Shown one piece after another: positions 34,192 through 43,063 of a stretch of 64,000 bases of DNA. The notes below the pieces were generated by a model that saw only the letters and a program-made list of their open reading frames with translations, made no database searches and had not been told where the DNA came from. This DNA comes from an uncultured Bacteroidota bacterium (lineage in GTDB: Bacteria; Bacteroidota; Bacteroidia; Flavobacteriales; Flavobacteriaceae): the NCBI GenBank assembly GCA_902590705.1, contig CACIXU010000001.1, forward strand, positions 92,001 to 156,000, read 5' to 3'. The position numbers and the translations under genes were made by a program. Each line of letters starts with the position of its first letter. Position 1 is the stretch's first letter.

Positions 34192-35442
34192 ATGTTAGAA
34201 AAAATTAAATTTTTAATAATCATTTGTAGTATTTTTTTTATTAAGTCCTCTATTGCTCAGAAAGATAGATCTGTTTGTTTTGAGGTTGCCAATAGTAAAT
34301 CAAATTCTGTTGAAAGTCTAATTTCAGTTAAATTTAATGAAGAGAGTTTTAAATCAATAAAAAAAGAAATGGTTCTTTTGAAAGTTTCACAGAAAGGGGA
34401 AATGATTGTTCCTTATCAAATTGAAAAAGAACAATCAAAGATTTGGTTTAAGCATAAAGAATCAGAAAAAACAATTTCATATTGTCTAAAAAAATCCAAT
34501 AATTTATCAAACAATGAAGTGTTTAATTTCCAAAAACAAAATGGTGTGTTAAAAATTGATTACAATGGTCAATCTTTGATTGGATATAGATACAAAATGA
34601 AACTCCCTCCAATTGGGGTTAATAAGTTGTACCAGAAATCGGGTTATATACATCCAGTTATTTCTCCCAGAGGAGATACACTTACAAGGATTCAACCTCC
34701 AGATCATTATCATCATTATGGTGTATGGGGACCTTGGACAAAAACCAAAATAAATGATAGAGAGGTTGATTTTTGGAACTTGAAAGAAGGCCAGGGAACA
34801 GTACTTTTTAAAGAGTTCAAAAGTAAATTATGTGGTAAAGTTTTTGCCGGATTTACTGCTAAACAAGAGCATCTAAATTTTATAAAAAAAAATAATCATA
34901 AAATTGCAATTAATGAAAACTTAGAAGTTAAAGTGTGGAAAAATAATAATCCAAATCAATATTTTATTGACTATACCTCAGAGTTTACTACCCCTCTTAA
35001 AGAAGGAATCCTATTTGAAGCATACCGATATGGCGGTGGATTAGGTTTTAGATTTAAAGAACAATGGAACAAAAATAATTGTAATGTTTTGACCTCAGAG
35101 GGTAAAAATAGGACGACTGCGGATGGTACTAAAGCAAAATGGTGTATTATTTATGGGGAATCTAATAATAAAAAATCAACTAATGGAGTTCTTATTATGA
35201 GTCACCCTCAAAACCGTGCTCATCCAGAACCAATGAGAGTGTGGCCAATAACTGCAAATAAGAATCGTGGGGATATGTTTTTTGAGTTCTGTCCAATTCG
35301 TCACAAAGAATGGCAAATAAAACATAGTAAAAAACATAAGTTAAATTATAGAATGCTTGTATTTGATGGTACTTTAAGCCGTGAACAAGCTGAGTCCCAT
35401 TGGAAGGCTTTTGCCTATAAACCAGAAATAAAGATCAATTAA
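34192..35442 (+). CDS. DUF6807 (PmoA-like) exported protein
   Basis: 416 residues with a signal peptide (FLIIICSIFFIKSSIAQ). GYIHPVISPRGDTLTR, PPDHYHHYGVWGPWT and LIMSHPQNRAHPEPMRVWP are typical of DUF6807/PmoA-like proteins. The PmoA label is historical and does not mean methane oxidation. The clustered histidines suggest a metal or sugar site. These proteins recur beside Gfo/Idh and sulfatase genes; function unknown. 30 nt after the sulfatase. Confidence 0.85.
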   Translation: MLEKIKFLIIICSIFFIKSSIAQKDRSVCFEVANSKSNSVESLISVKFNEESFKSIKKEMVLLKVSQKGEMIVPYQIEKEQSKIWFKHKESEKTISYCLKKSNNLSNNEVFNFQKQNGVLKIDYNGQSLIGYRYKMKLPPIGVNKLYQKSGYIHPVISPRGDTLTRIQPPDHYHHYGVWGPWTKTKINDREVDFWNLKEGQGTVLFKEFKSKLCGKVFAGFTAKQEHLNFIKKNNHKIAINENLEVKVWKNNNPNQYFIDYTSEFTTPLKEGILFEAYRYGGGLGFRFKEQWNKNNCNVLTSEGKNRTTADGTKAKWCIIYGESNNKKSTNGVLIMSHPQNRAHPEPMRVWPITANKNRGDMFFEFCPIRHKEWQIKHSKKHKLNYRMLVFDGTLSREQAESHWKAFAYKPEIKIN

Positions 35443-35449
35443 AAAATAA

Positions 35450-36829
35450 ATGATGAAAAGAAGAAGTTTTATTGAAAAAACAACAATTAGTTCGGCTGCA
35501 ATGTTTGGTATTCCAAGTATAGTCCCTGCAACTGTCTTTGGTAAAAATGCACCTAGCAATAGAATAAATATTGGACAAATTGGATGCGGTCGTATTGCTC
35601 GGAGTCATGATTTACCAGAAACCATGATCTATGATGTTTCAAATGTTATGGCAGTATGTGATCTAGATTTTAATCGTATGAAAGATGGAAAGATTTTAGT
35701 AGATGACTTTTATAAAGAAAGAAAAGGCAAAAAGCGATATAACGGAACTAAAATGTACGAGGATTATCGGGAAATGTTGTTAGACAAAGATATTGACGCT
35801 GTAATGATCTCTACACCTGACCACTGGCATGCTCAGCCTGCAATAGAAGCAGCGCTTGCTGGAAAGGACATTTACCTTCAAAAGCCTACTTCTCTTACCG
35901 TTAAGGAAGGAAGGCAATTAGTTAACGCTGTTAAAAAAAGTAATGTAATTCTGCAAGTTGGAACCCAGCAAAGGGCTATGCCTCAATTTAGAATTGCCGC
36001 AGAGCTTGTGCGAAACGGTAGAATTGGAAAATTACACACTGTAAAAATTGGACTTCCAGGAGATCCATCTGGACCTGAATCAACTCCTATGGCAATTCCA
36101 AAAAACTTGAACTTTGATATGTGGTTGGGATCAACACCTGAAGTGCCCTATACTGAAATCGGAGTTCACCCTCAGGAGGGATACAGCAGACCTGGTTGGT
36201 TAAGACATGAAAATTATGGCGCTGGAATGATTACTGGCTGGGGTCAACATCATTATGATTCTGCAGCATGGGGAATGGATACAGAGCTTAAAGGTCCAAT
36301 ATCTGTTCAATCTATTGCAGATTTCCCAAAATCAGGACTATGGAATGTGCACGGTGATTTTATGGTTAAGCATGAATACAGTAATGGTATTAGTGTTTTA
36401 ACCAGTGGAGGCTACCCTAATGGCGTTAGATACGAGGGATCTGAGGGTTGGATATTCGTTTCTCGAGGTAATTATGTTGCTTCAAGCTCAGACCCAGTGG
36501 CAATGGAGGAAAGTAAAAAAGCGTTGGATGCGTCTGACCCTAATATATTATTATCTGAGATTGGCGTTAATGAAACTCATCTATACAAAATAGATGATCA
36601 ACACGGTAATTGGCTGGATTGTATTCAAAGTAGAAATCAACCTATATCTCCCGTTGACATTGGTCATATGGCATGTGTCGTGTGTCTGATTAGTCACATT
36701 GCTATGAAAATACCCAGAAAATTAAAATGGGACTTTATAAGGGAACGATTCATTAATGACGATGAAGCAAATAGATTATTGAGCAGATCGCAACGAAAAC
36801 CTTATGGAACTGATCATTTAAATACTTAA
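35450..36829 (+). CDS. Tat-exported Gfo/Idh/MocA family oxidoreductase
   Basis: 459 residues. Twin-arginine signal KRRSFIEKTTISS, then the Rossmann motif IGQIGCGRIARSHDLP, STPDHWHAQPAIEA and LQKPTSLTVKEG (the usual EKP reads QKP), and a C-terminal alpha/beta domain. Exported members of this family carry a tightly bound NAD cofactor and oxidise or rearrange glycosides, for example to 3-keto sugars. 7 nt after DUF6807 and 20 nt before a second family member. Confidence 0.92.
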   Translation: MMKRRSFIEKTTISSAAMFGIPSIVPATVFGKNAPSNRINIGQIGCGRIARSHDLPETMIYDVSNVMAVCDLDFNRMKDGKILVDDFYKERKGKKRYNGTKMYEDYREMLLDKDIDAVMISTPDHWHAQPAIEAALAGKDIYLQKPTSLTVKEGRQLVNAVKKSNVILQVGTQQRAMPQFRIAAELVRNGRIGKLHTVKIGLPGDPSGPESTPMAIPKNLNFDMWLGSTPEVPYTEIGVHPQEGYSRPGWLRHENYGAGMITGWGQHHYDSAAWGMDTELKGPISVQSIADFPKSGLWNVHGDFMVKHEYSNGISVLTSGGYPNGVRYEGSEGWIFVSRGNYVASSSDPVAMEESKKALDASDPNILLSEIGVNETHLYKIDDQHGNWLDCIQSRNQPISPVDIGHMACVVCLISHIAMKIPRKLKWDFIRERFINDDEANRLLSRSQRKPYGTDHLNT

Positions 36830-36849
36830 TTTTGAATAAATAAAAACGA

Positions 36850-38199
36850 ATGAAACTTACATATTTGTTATTAATAGCTTTTACAATTTTAAGCTGTTCT
36901 TCTAATCGAAACGACAAAACAGTCAAGCTTATGACGCTCGATCCAGGGCACTTTCATGCGGCTCTTATCCAAAAAACTTCTTATGAAAATATTGATTCAA
37001 CTGTGGATGTTTATGCCCCAGAAGGACCTGAAGTTAATACATTTTTAAAAAGTATTGATGCATACAATAATAGGGATAATAACCCTACTAATTGGAGTAT
37101 TAACACCCATTTAGGCGACAATTTTCTTGAGCTAATGATTTCTGAAAAGCCAGGAAATGTAATGGTTGTGTCGGGAAAAAATTCAAAAAAAATTGATTAT
37201 GTACTGGCGGCAGTTAGAGCAGGATTGAATGTTTATGCAGATAAGCCACTAGTAACCAATCCAGATGGATTGAAAAAACTAGAAGAAGTTTTTAGAGTTG
37301 CCAAAGAGAATAATGTTTTAGTTTATGATATTATGACGGAGCGTTTTGAGGTTACTACAGGAATCCAAAAGGCCCTTTCAATGGTATCCTCTGTTTTTGG
37401 AGAACTTGTAGATGGAACACCGGAAAATCCTGCTATCAGTAAAGAAAGTATTCACCACTTATTTAAGTATGTATCTGGAAAACCACTGGTAAGACCAGCC
37501 TGGTTTCTCGATACAGAGCAACAAGGTGAAGGAATTATTGATGTAACTACTCATCTAGTGGACTTAGTTCAATGGGAGGCTTTTCCAAATCAAATCATTA
37601 AAAAGACTGATATCGATATGCTAAGCGCTAAAAGATGGCCGACTATACTATCAAAGGATCAATTTAAAAAAATTACTGGGCAAGATTCTTATCCAAATTA
37701 CTTAGAGAAAGACAAAAGAGAAAATGATTTACACATATATTGTAACGGAGAAATGAATTACACAATAAAAGGCAAACATGCCAAAGTCTCAGTTATTTGG
37801 AATTTCAGAGCACCAGACGGAACTGGAGACACTCACCAAAGTATAATGAGAGGAACAAAAAGTGATTTAGTGATCAAACAAGGTGCCGAGGAAAACTTTA
37901 AACCTACCCTATATGTAAATTCTAAAATTGGTAGTGGCTTTGAAACGGATTTAAATTTAACTATAACTGAATTACAATCTGAGTTTCCTGGAATTAAAGT
38001 TGAAAAAATATCCGACTCAGTATGGAAGGTTCTTATCCCAAACGTATTAAAAATTGGACATGAAGCTCACTTTGGACAGGTTACTAATAATTTTCTTAAA
38101 TATTTTAAAGAAGGGATGTTACCTGAATGGGAAATTCCAAATATGATGGCAAAATATTACACCACTATCGAGGCATATAAATTAGCAATCAAAAATTAA
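36850..38199 (+). CDS. Gfo/Idh/MocA-like lipoprotein with oxidoreductase C-terminal domain
   Basis: 449 residues. Lipoprotein signal LIAFTILSCSS. The Rossmann start is unusual, LMTLDPGHFHAALIQ, without a GxGxxG loop, but NVYADKPLV supplies the EKP-like segment and IDVTTHLVDLVQ the catalytic His. The C-terminus matches the putative oxidoreductase C-terminal family. It is likely anchored in the periplasm and acts with the Tat-exported partner encoded just upstream. Confidence 0.85.
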   Translation: MKLTYLLLIAFTILSCSSNRNDKTVKLMTLDPGHFHAALIQKTSYENIDSTVDVYAPEGPEVNTFLKSIDAYNNRDNNPTNWSINTHLGDNFLELMISEKPGNVMVVSGKNSKKIDYVLAAVRAGLNVYADKPLVTNPDGLKKLEEVFRVAKENNVLVYDIMTERFEVTTGIQKALSMVSSVFGELVDGTPENPAISKESIHHLFKYVSGKPLVRPAWFLDTEQQGEGIIDVTTHLVDLVQWEAFPNQIIKKTDIDMLSAKRWPTILSKDQFKKITGQDSYPNYLEKDKRENDLHIYCNGEMNYTIKGKHAKVSVIWNFRAPDGTGDTHQSIMRGTKSDLVIKQGAEENFKPTLYVNSKIGSGFETDLNLTITELQSEFPGIKVEKISDSVWKVLIPNVLKIGHEAHFGQVTNNFLKYFKEGMLPEWEIPNMMAKYYTTIEAYKLAIKN

Positions 38200-38205
38200 C
38201 CATAA

Positions 38206-39342
38206 ATGATCTCTATTATGAAAAGTTATTTCTTTTTAATTTTAATCAATTCTATTTTCTACATTACTTCATGTATTTCTCAGGAGAATCCTCCGTTGAT
38301 CGAGACACCTGATCAATCAAAGTATACCACCGAATTAATAGTAGATGGTATTGATATTCCCTGGGGAATGGATTTTATAAATGAAGAAGAATTACTCGTA
38401 ACTGACAAAAAAGGAACTTTATATCATGTTTTAAGGGGAGTAAAAACAGAAGTAAGTGGTTTACCCAAAGTTTATGTAAGAGGTCAAGGTGGTCTTCTAG
38501 ATGTAGCTCTTCATCCAAATTTCAAATCTAATGGAATAATTTATTTAGCTATTTCAGTTAATATTGAAGGAGATGAAGGAGGAAATACAGCTCTTTATAG
38601 AGGTACTTATGAAGAATTTAAAGTTAAAAACATTGAACTATTATACAAAGCGGTGCCTAATACCAAAAAAGGCCAACATTGGGGCTCAAGAATTGTTTTT
38701 GATGATGAAGGCCATTTATTTTTTGGAGTTGGAGACAGGGGAAATCGAGATGTTAATCCCCAAGATCTTAAAAAAGACGGAGGCAAAATTTATAGATTAA
38801 ATTTAGATGGAAGTATTCCAGATGATAATCCCTTTATTAATTTAGAGGGAGCTAAAAAAGCTATTTATACTTATGGGAATAGAAACCCTCAAGGTCTAAT
38901 TTTTCATTATAAAACAGGGGAACTATGGGAGCACGAGCATGGACCAAAAGGTGGAGATGAAATAAATATTCTTGAGAAAGGTAAAAATTTTGGATGGCCA
39001 GTAATTACTTATGGAATTAATTATAGCGGTACTTCAATAACCGATAAAAGAGTAATGCCAGGCATGGAACAACCATTATATTATTGGGTACCATCAATAG
39101 CTCCAAGTGGTATGGCATTTTCAACATCGGGAGTATATAAAGATTGGGAAGGAGACTTATTTGTTGGTTCTCTAAAATTTAAATACCTAGAGAGGTTAGT
39201 AATAAAGGATAAAAAGGTCATAAAACGAGAAAAAATTCTTGATGAAATTGGTAGAGTAAGAAACGTAAAAGAAGGTCCTGATGGGTACCTTTATTTAGGA
39301 GTTGACGGTAAAGGAATTTTAAAAGTAATTTTAAAAGAATGA
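38206..39342 (+). CDS. PQQ-dependent soluble aldose sugar dehydrogenase family lipoprotein
   Basis: 378 residues from ATG 38206, or 374 from ATG 38218. Lipoprotein signal ending ITSCIS. IPWGMDFI, RGQGGLLDVALHP, GNRNPQGLIF and ELWEHEHGPKGGDEIN with GKNFGWPV are the recurring signatures of the Asd/YliI/GSDH six-blade propeller. Such enzymes oxidise aldoses at C1 with PQQ. The next gene is a cytochrome c starting inside its stop (ATGA), a natural electron acceptor. Confidence 0.92.
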   Translation: MISIMKSYFFLILINSIFYITSCISQENPPLIETPDQSKYTTELIVDGIDIPWGMDFINEEELLVTDKKGTLYHVLRGVKTEVSGLPKVYVRGQGGLLDVALHPNFKSNGIIYLAISVNIEGDEGGNTALYRGTYEEFKVKNIELLYKAVPNTKKGQHWGSRIVFDDEGHLFFGVGDRGNRDVNPQDLKKDGGKIYRLNLDGSIPDDNPFINLEGAKKAIYTYGNRNPQGLIFHYKTGELWEHEHGPKGGDEINILEKGKNFGWPVITYGINYSGTSITDKRVMPGMEQPLYYWVPSIAPSGMAFSTSGVYKDWEGDLFVGSLKFKYLERLVIKDKKVIKREKILDEIGRVRNVKEGPDGYLYLGVDGKGILKVILKE

Positions 39343-39740
39343 AACAAGGCATAGCCTTTTTCTGCTGTTATATTTTTTTTCAAACTTCATGGCTCATACA
39401 AAATAAGCCACTACATGAAAGTATAGCTGATGGTGCCCTTATTTATGATGAATTTTGTGTTCAATGTCATCTAGGTAAAGGAGAGGGTGTCTCTGGAATT
39501 AACCCTCCACTAGCCAAATCTGACTACTTATTTGATAACATTGATAGAAGTATAAGTAATATTAAATATGGTCTTTCTGGGCCAATAATTGTAAATGATG
39601 AGGAGTATAATGGTGTCATGTTAAATAACGGACTAGATGATGAAGAAATCGCTGATGTAATGAATTATATTTTAAATAGCTGGGGAAACAAGTCAGATGA
39701 GATAATAACAAAAGAGCGTGTCGCTAAGGTATCTGAATAA
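39339..39740 (+). CDS. Small c-type cytochrome
   Basis: 133 residues with an N-terminal export segment. One haem site, CVQCH (Cys40, Cys43, His44), and a likely Met94 ligand in NGVMLNNGL, then LDDEEIADVMNYI, as in monohaem class I cytochromes. It overlaps the sugar dehydrogenase by 4 nt and probably takes its electrons to the respiratory chain. Last gene of the catabolic operon; ftsB follows after 14 nt. Confidence 0.9.
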   Translation: MKQGIAFFCCYIFFQTSWLIQNKPLHESIADGALIYDEFCVQCHLGKGEGVSGINPPLAKSDYLFDNIDRSISNIKYGLSGPIIVNDEEYNGVMLNNGLDDEEIADVMNYILNSWGNKSDEIITKERVAKVSE

Positions 39741-39754
39741 TTAATAAGCTTAGT

Positions 39755-40054
39755 ATGTCTGTGAAAAACATATATCGCTATTTATATATTTCAATTTTTT
39801 TAATTTTTGTGTTTTGGATGGCTTTTCTTGACACAAACTCCTTTAAAATTCATCGCGAATTAAACCAAGAAGTGGAAAAGCTCGAAGAGCAAAAGAAGGC
39901 ATTGATTAACATCATTGATAAAGATAAAAGGAGTCTTCAGCAGTTAAATGATAAAGATAGTCTTGAACATTTCGCACGAGAAAATTATGGCCACAAAAAA
40001 GAGGATGAGACAATATTTTATATAGAATTTGAAGATGGTTATGATTTAAAATAA
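39755..40054 (+). CDS. Septum formation initiator protein (FtsB/DivIC type)
   Basis: 99 residues: one N-terminal membrane segment (YLYISIFLIFVFWMAFL), then a coiled coil (LNQEVEKLEEQKKALINIID) and the short ARENYGHKKEDE motif typical of DivIC/FtsB. It forms the FtsQLB-type divisome complex. Only 14 nt separate it from the cytochrome gene. Confidence 0.85.
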   Translation: MSVKNIYRYLYISIFLIFVFWMAFLDTNSFKIHRELNQEVEKLEEQKKALINIIDKDKRSLQQLNDKDSLEHFARENYGHKKEDETIFYIEFEDGYDLK

Positions 40055-40128
40055 GTTATAATCATCAAATTTCAGTATTATTTTTTTGGCCATAATTTTA
40101 ATTGTATTTTTAGGCAAATTTCATTTAC

Positions 40129-40926
40129 TTGGTAAAGGCCAAAATCATAGCAATTGCAAATCAAAAAGGGGGTGTTGGTAAAACAACAACTGCTGTCAAT
40201 CTGGCGGCAGCTCTAGCAATACTCGAGAAAAAAATTCTTTTGGTTGATGCTGATCCACAAGCCAATGCAACTTCTGGGTTAGGTATAGATGTAAAAAGTC
40301 AGAGATTAGGCACATACCAATTATTGGAACATACTGCTAAGGCTGATGATACTATATTAACAACTAACACTCCAAATCTAGATATAATACCATCTCATAT
40401 TGATTTAGTTGCCTCAGAGATTGAATTAATAGATAAAAAAAACAGGGAGTATATGTTAAAAAAAGCTTTGGATCCTGTCGTTAATTTATACGATTATATA
40501 ATTATAGATTGTGCTCCTTCGTTAGGATTGATTACACTAAATGCACTTGCTGCAGCTGATTCTTTAGTGATTCCAATACAATGCGAGTACTTTGCTTTGG
40601 AGGGATTAGGTAAGCTTTTAAATACTATAAAAAGTGTACAGAAGATTCATAATAAAAACCTTGACATTGAAGGACTACTTCTTACAATGTATGATTCTCG
40701 TTTAAGATTATCTAATCAAGTGGTAGAGGAAGTTAGAAAGCACTTTGGAAAGATGGTTTTCAGAACAATAATTCAACGTAATATTAGATTGAGTGAAGCT
40801 CCTAGTTTTGGGGAAAATATTATTGATTATGACGCTACGAGTAGAGGGGCAAAAAATTATCTATCCCTTGCCAACGAAATTTTGAAAAAGAAAAAAAAAC
40901 AAACTGTTGATGGCCAAGAAAAATAA
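40129..40926 (+). CDS. parA: Chromosome partitioning ATPase ParA
   Basis: 265 residues, TTG start giving VKAKIIAIANQ. Deviant Walker A KGGVGKTTTAVN, DADPQAN, and IIIDCAPSLGLITLN of the ParA/Soj family. Works with ParB for origin segregation. It begins the parA-parB-DUF5683-dapB-lepB-wbqC series, all close-spaced. Confidence 0.95.
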   Translation: MVKAKIIAIANQKGGVGKTTTAVNLAAALAILEKKILLVDADPQANATSGLGIDVKSQRLGTYQLLEHTAKADDTILTTNTPNLDIIPSHIDLVASEIELIDKKNREYMLKKALDPVVNLYDYIIIDCAPSLGLITLNALAAADSLVIPIQCEYFALEGLGKLLNTIKSVQKIHNKNLDIEGLLLTMYDSRLRLSNQVVEEVRKHFGKMVFRTIIQRNIRLSEAPSFGENIIDYDATSRGAKNYLSLANEILKKKKKQTVDGQEK

Positions 40927-41806
40927 AAAACAGGCTTTGGGTAGAGGTTTGTCTGCTCTTCTAGATGATCCTCAAAATGAGATCAACTCAATAAATGAGA
41001 TTAGTGCAGATAAGGTTACAGGAAATATTATCGATTTAGATTTAAAACAAATTGAAATCAATCCTTTCCAACCCAGAACAAATTTTAACGAGGAATCAGT
41101 TTTAGAACTGGCTGAATCTATTAAAACACTTGGCATAATACAACCCATAACAGTAAGGAAATTAGATAATAATAAATATCAATTAGTTTCAGGTGAACGG
41201 CGATTAAGAGCTGCAAGATGTATTAAACTCAAAACTATTCCTACTTATGTTAGAATTGCGAATGACCAAGAAATTCTTGAGATGGCTTTGGTTGAAAATA
41301 TTCAGAGAAGAGATCTTGATCCTATTGAAATAGCACTTTCTTATAATAGATTGGTTGAAGAAATAAATCTAACTCAAAAACAACTAAGCCAAAGGGTTGG
41401 AAAAAAGAGGTCTACTGTCGCAAACTACATGAGACTTCTCAAATTAGACCCCATCATTCAGTCAGGAATTAGAGATGGTTTTTTATCTATGGGTCATGGT
41501 AGAGCATTAATAAACATTGAACAGCAGGAAGAGCAATTAAAAATTTATGAAAAAATCATTTCAAAAGGACTTTCTGTTAGGAATACTGAAGAGTTAGTAA
41601 AAAAACTCAATTTAGGTAAGGAAACTAAGAAAAAATACGCTAAAATTTCTAAAGTTCATACCGATGCTGAAAATGAACTTAGGAAATATTTAAATTCTAG
41701 TGTATTCGTTAAAGTAAATAAAAAAGGTAAAGGTTCAATTATGATACCCTTTGGCTCCAATAAAAATTTAAAAGATTTAATTAAAAGAATCAAACGTGAA
41801 GACTAG
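40910..41806 (+). CDS. parB: Chromosome partitioning protein ParB
   Basis: 298 residues from ATG 40910 (TTG at 40907 adjoins), overlapping parA by 17 nt. GRGLSALL at the N-terminus, NPFQPR, VSGERRLRAA (CTPase box) and a helix-turn-helix (TQKQLSQRVGKKRSTVANYMRLL) define ParB/Spo0J. No canonical parS was seen in this window. Confidence 0.95.
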   Translation: MAKKNKKQALGRGLSALLDDPQNEINSINEISADKVTGNIIDLDLKQIEINPFQPRTNFNEESVLELAESIKTLGIIQPITVRKLDNNKYQLVSGERRLRAARCIKLKTIPTYVRIANDQEILEMALVENIQRRDLDPIEIALSYNRLVEEINLTQKQLSQRVGKKRSTVANYMRLLKLDPIIQSGIRDGFLSMGHGRALINIEQQEEQLKIYEKIISKGLSVRNTEELVKKLNLGKETKKKYAKISKVHTDAENELRKYLNSSVFVKVNKKGKGSIMIPFGSNKNLKDLIKRIKRED

Positions 41807-42350
41807 TGTCTTTCTCTTATTTTTATTTACTGTCAATCTGCAACTTTTAGCTCAAGAACTCCCCAAAGAGATTCCTAAAAGCCGAAAACAACGCTTGATA
41901 GAAGATCCTCTAACTCCATCAAAAGCTGCATTTTACTCAGCAATTTTCCCCGGTTTAGGTCAAATATATATTGGAAAAGTCTGGAAGGTTCCTCTTGTAT
42001 TTGCTGCGATAGGTGGATCAGTATACGGCTATGTTTATAATCAGGACGAATTAAGTCGATATAGAACTGCATATAAAAGAAGAAATGCTGGGTATAAGGA
42101 TGACGAATTTATCGAACTGATACCAGATAAAAGTAAATTAATTGAAGGTATGAAGTTCCACAAAAATTATAGAGATATGTCATTTCTTTTTATATTAGGG
42201 ACTTATATGTTAAATATTTTAGATGCTAATGTTAGCGCACATTTAATGCAATTTAATGTTAAAGATAATTTAAGTGTAAAACCTCAACTCAACTCTGATT
42301 TTTTAGGCTCACAAACCAATGTGGGATTGAAAGTTTTAGTTAAAATTTAA
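41796..42350 (+). CDS. DUF5683 membrane protein
   Basis: 184 residues, GTG start 11 nt inside parB. Signal-like N-terminus, then PSKAAFYSAIFPGLGQIYIGKVWKVP, the DUF5683 signature, and a later membrane segment (MSFLFILGTYMLNILDANVSAHL). It is a conserved Bacteroidota neighbour of parB and dapB with no known function. Confidence 0.88.
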   Translation: MKTSVFLLFLFTVNLQLLAQELPKEIPKSRKQRLIEDPLTPSKAAFYSAIFPGLGQIYIGKVWKVPLVFAAIGGSVYGYVYNQDELSRYRTAYKRRNAGYKDDEFIELIPDKSKLIEGMKFHKNYRDMSFLFILGTYMLNILDANVSAHLMQFNVKDNLSVKPQLNSDFLGSQTNVGLKVLVKI

Positions 42351-42359
42351 AAGTTTTAA

Positions 42360-43058
42360 ATGAAGATAGGGCTATTAGGTTATGGTCGAATGGGAAAAGC
42401 AATTGAAAAAATTGCCTTAGAAAGAGGACACGAAATAGTCTATAAAATAGACAAAGATTATGATCACGGTAATCTAATTAAAGCAGATGTTGCTATAAAT
42501 TTTAGCATCCCTACCGCTGCAGTTAATAACGTAATTATTGCATTAGAAAATTCAATCCCTGTAATCTGCGGAACAACAGGGTGGTTAGAGCATTATAAAA
42601 AAGTTACCCAAATTGCATTACACAATAAGACTGCTTTTTTATACGCCTCGAACTTCAGTATAGGAGTAAATTTGTTTTTTAAGCTCAATAAGACTCTGGC
42701 AAAAATTGTACAGAACCATTCAGAATATAAAGCCTCTTTGGAGGAAATACATCATATTCACAAATTAGATGCACCTAGTGGAACTGCCATAACTCTTGCG
42801 GAAGAAATTATCGAAAACTCTAATTTGAAACAATGGTGTAAGCAAGATGCTAGGGAAGATGAATTAGAAATTAAATCAATTAGAGAGGGCGAAGTCCCTG
42901 GAATTCATACCATCCAATATAAATCTGATATTGATTCAATAACAATTAGGCATGAGGCATTTGATAGGAAAGGGTTTGCTTATGGAGCATTAATTGCTGC
43001 TGAATGGATAGTTGGTAAAAAAGGGATTTTTAAAATAGATGATGTTTTAAATTTTTAA
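42360..43058 (+). CDS. dapB: 4-hydroxy-tetrahydrodipicolinate reductase
   Basis: 232 residues. Rossmann KIGLLGYGRMGKAIE, CGTTGW, catalytic EIHHIHKLDAPSGTA, and the C-terminal HEAFDRKGFAYGALIAAEW. Reduces the dipicolinate intermediate of lysine/diaminopimelate synthesis with NAD(P)H. 9 nt after DUF5683 and 5 nt before lepB. Confidence 0.95.
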   Translation: MKIGLLGYGRMGKAIEKIALERGHEIVYKIDKDYDHGNLIKADVAINFSIPTAAVNNVIIALENSIPVICGTTGWLEHYKKVTQIALHNKTAFLYASNFSIGVNLFFKLNKTLAKIVQNHSEYKASLEEIHHIHKLDAPSGTAITLAEEIIENSNLKQWCKQDAREDELEIKSIREGEVPGIHTIQYKSDIDSITIRHEAFDRKGFAYGALIAAEWIVGKKGIFKIDDVLNF

Positions 43059-43063
43059 TTAAT

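Noticed and set aside
34192-35442. Methane oxygenase subunit from the PmoA name
   Set aside because: The DUF6807/PmoA-like label is historical; the protein is a soluble exported protein with no particulate methane monooxygenase features.
29959-39740. Classical SusCD polysaccharide-utilisation locus
   Set aside because: No TonB-dependent SusC, no SusD and no recognisable glycoside hydrolase or lyase are present in the window.
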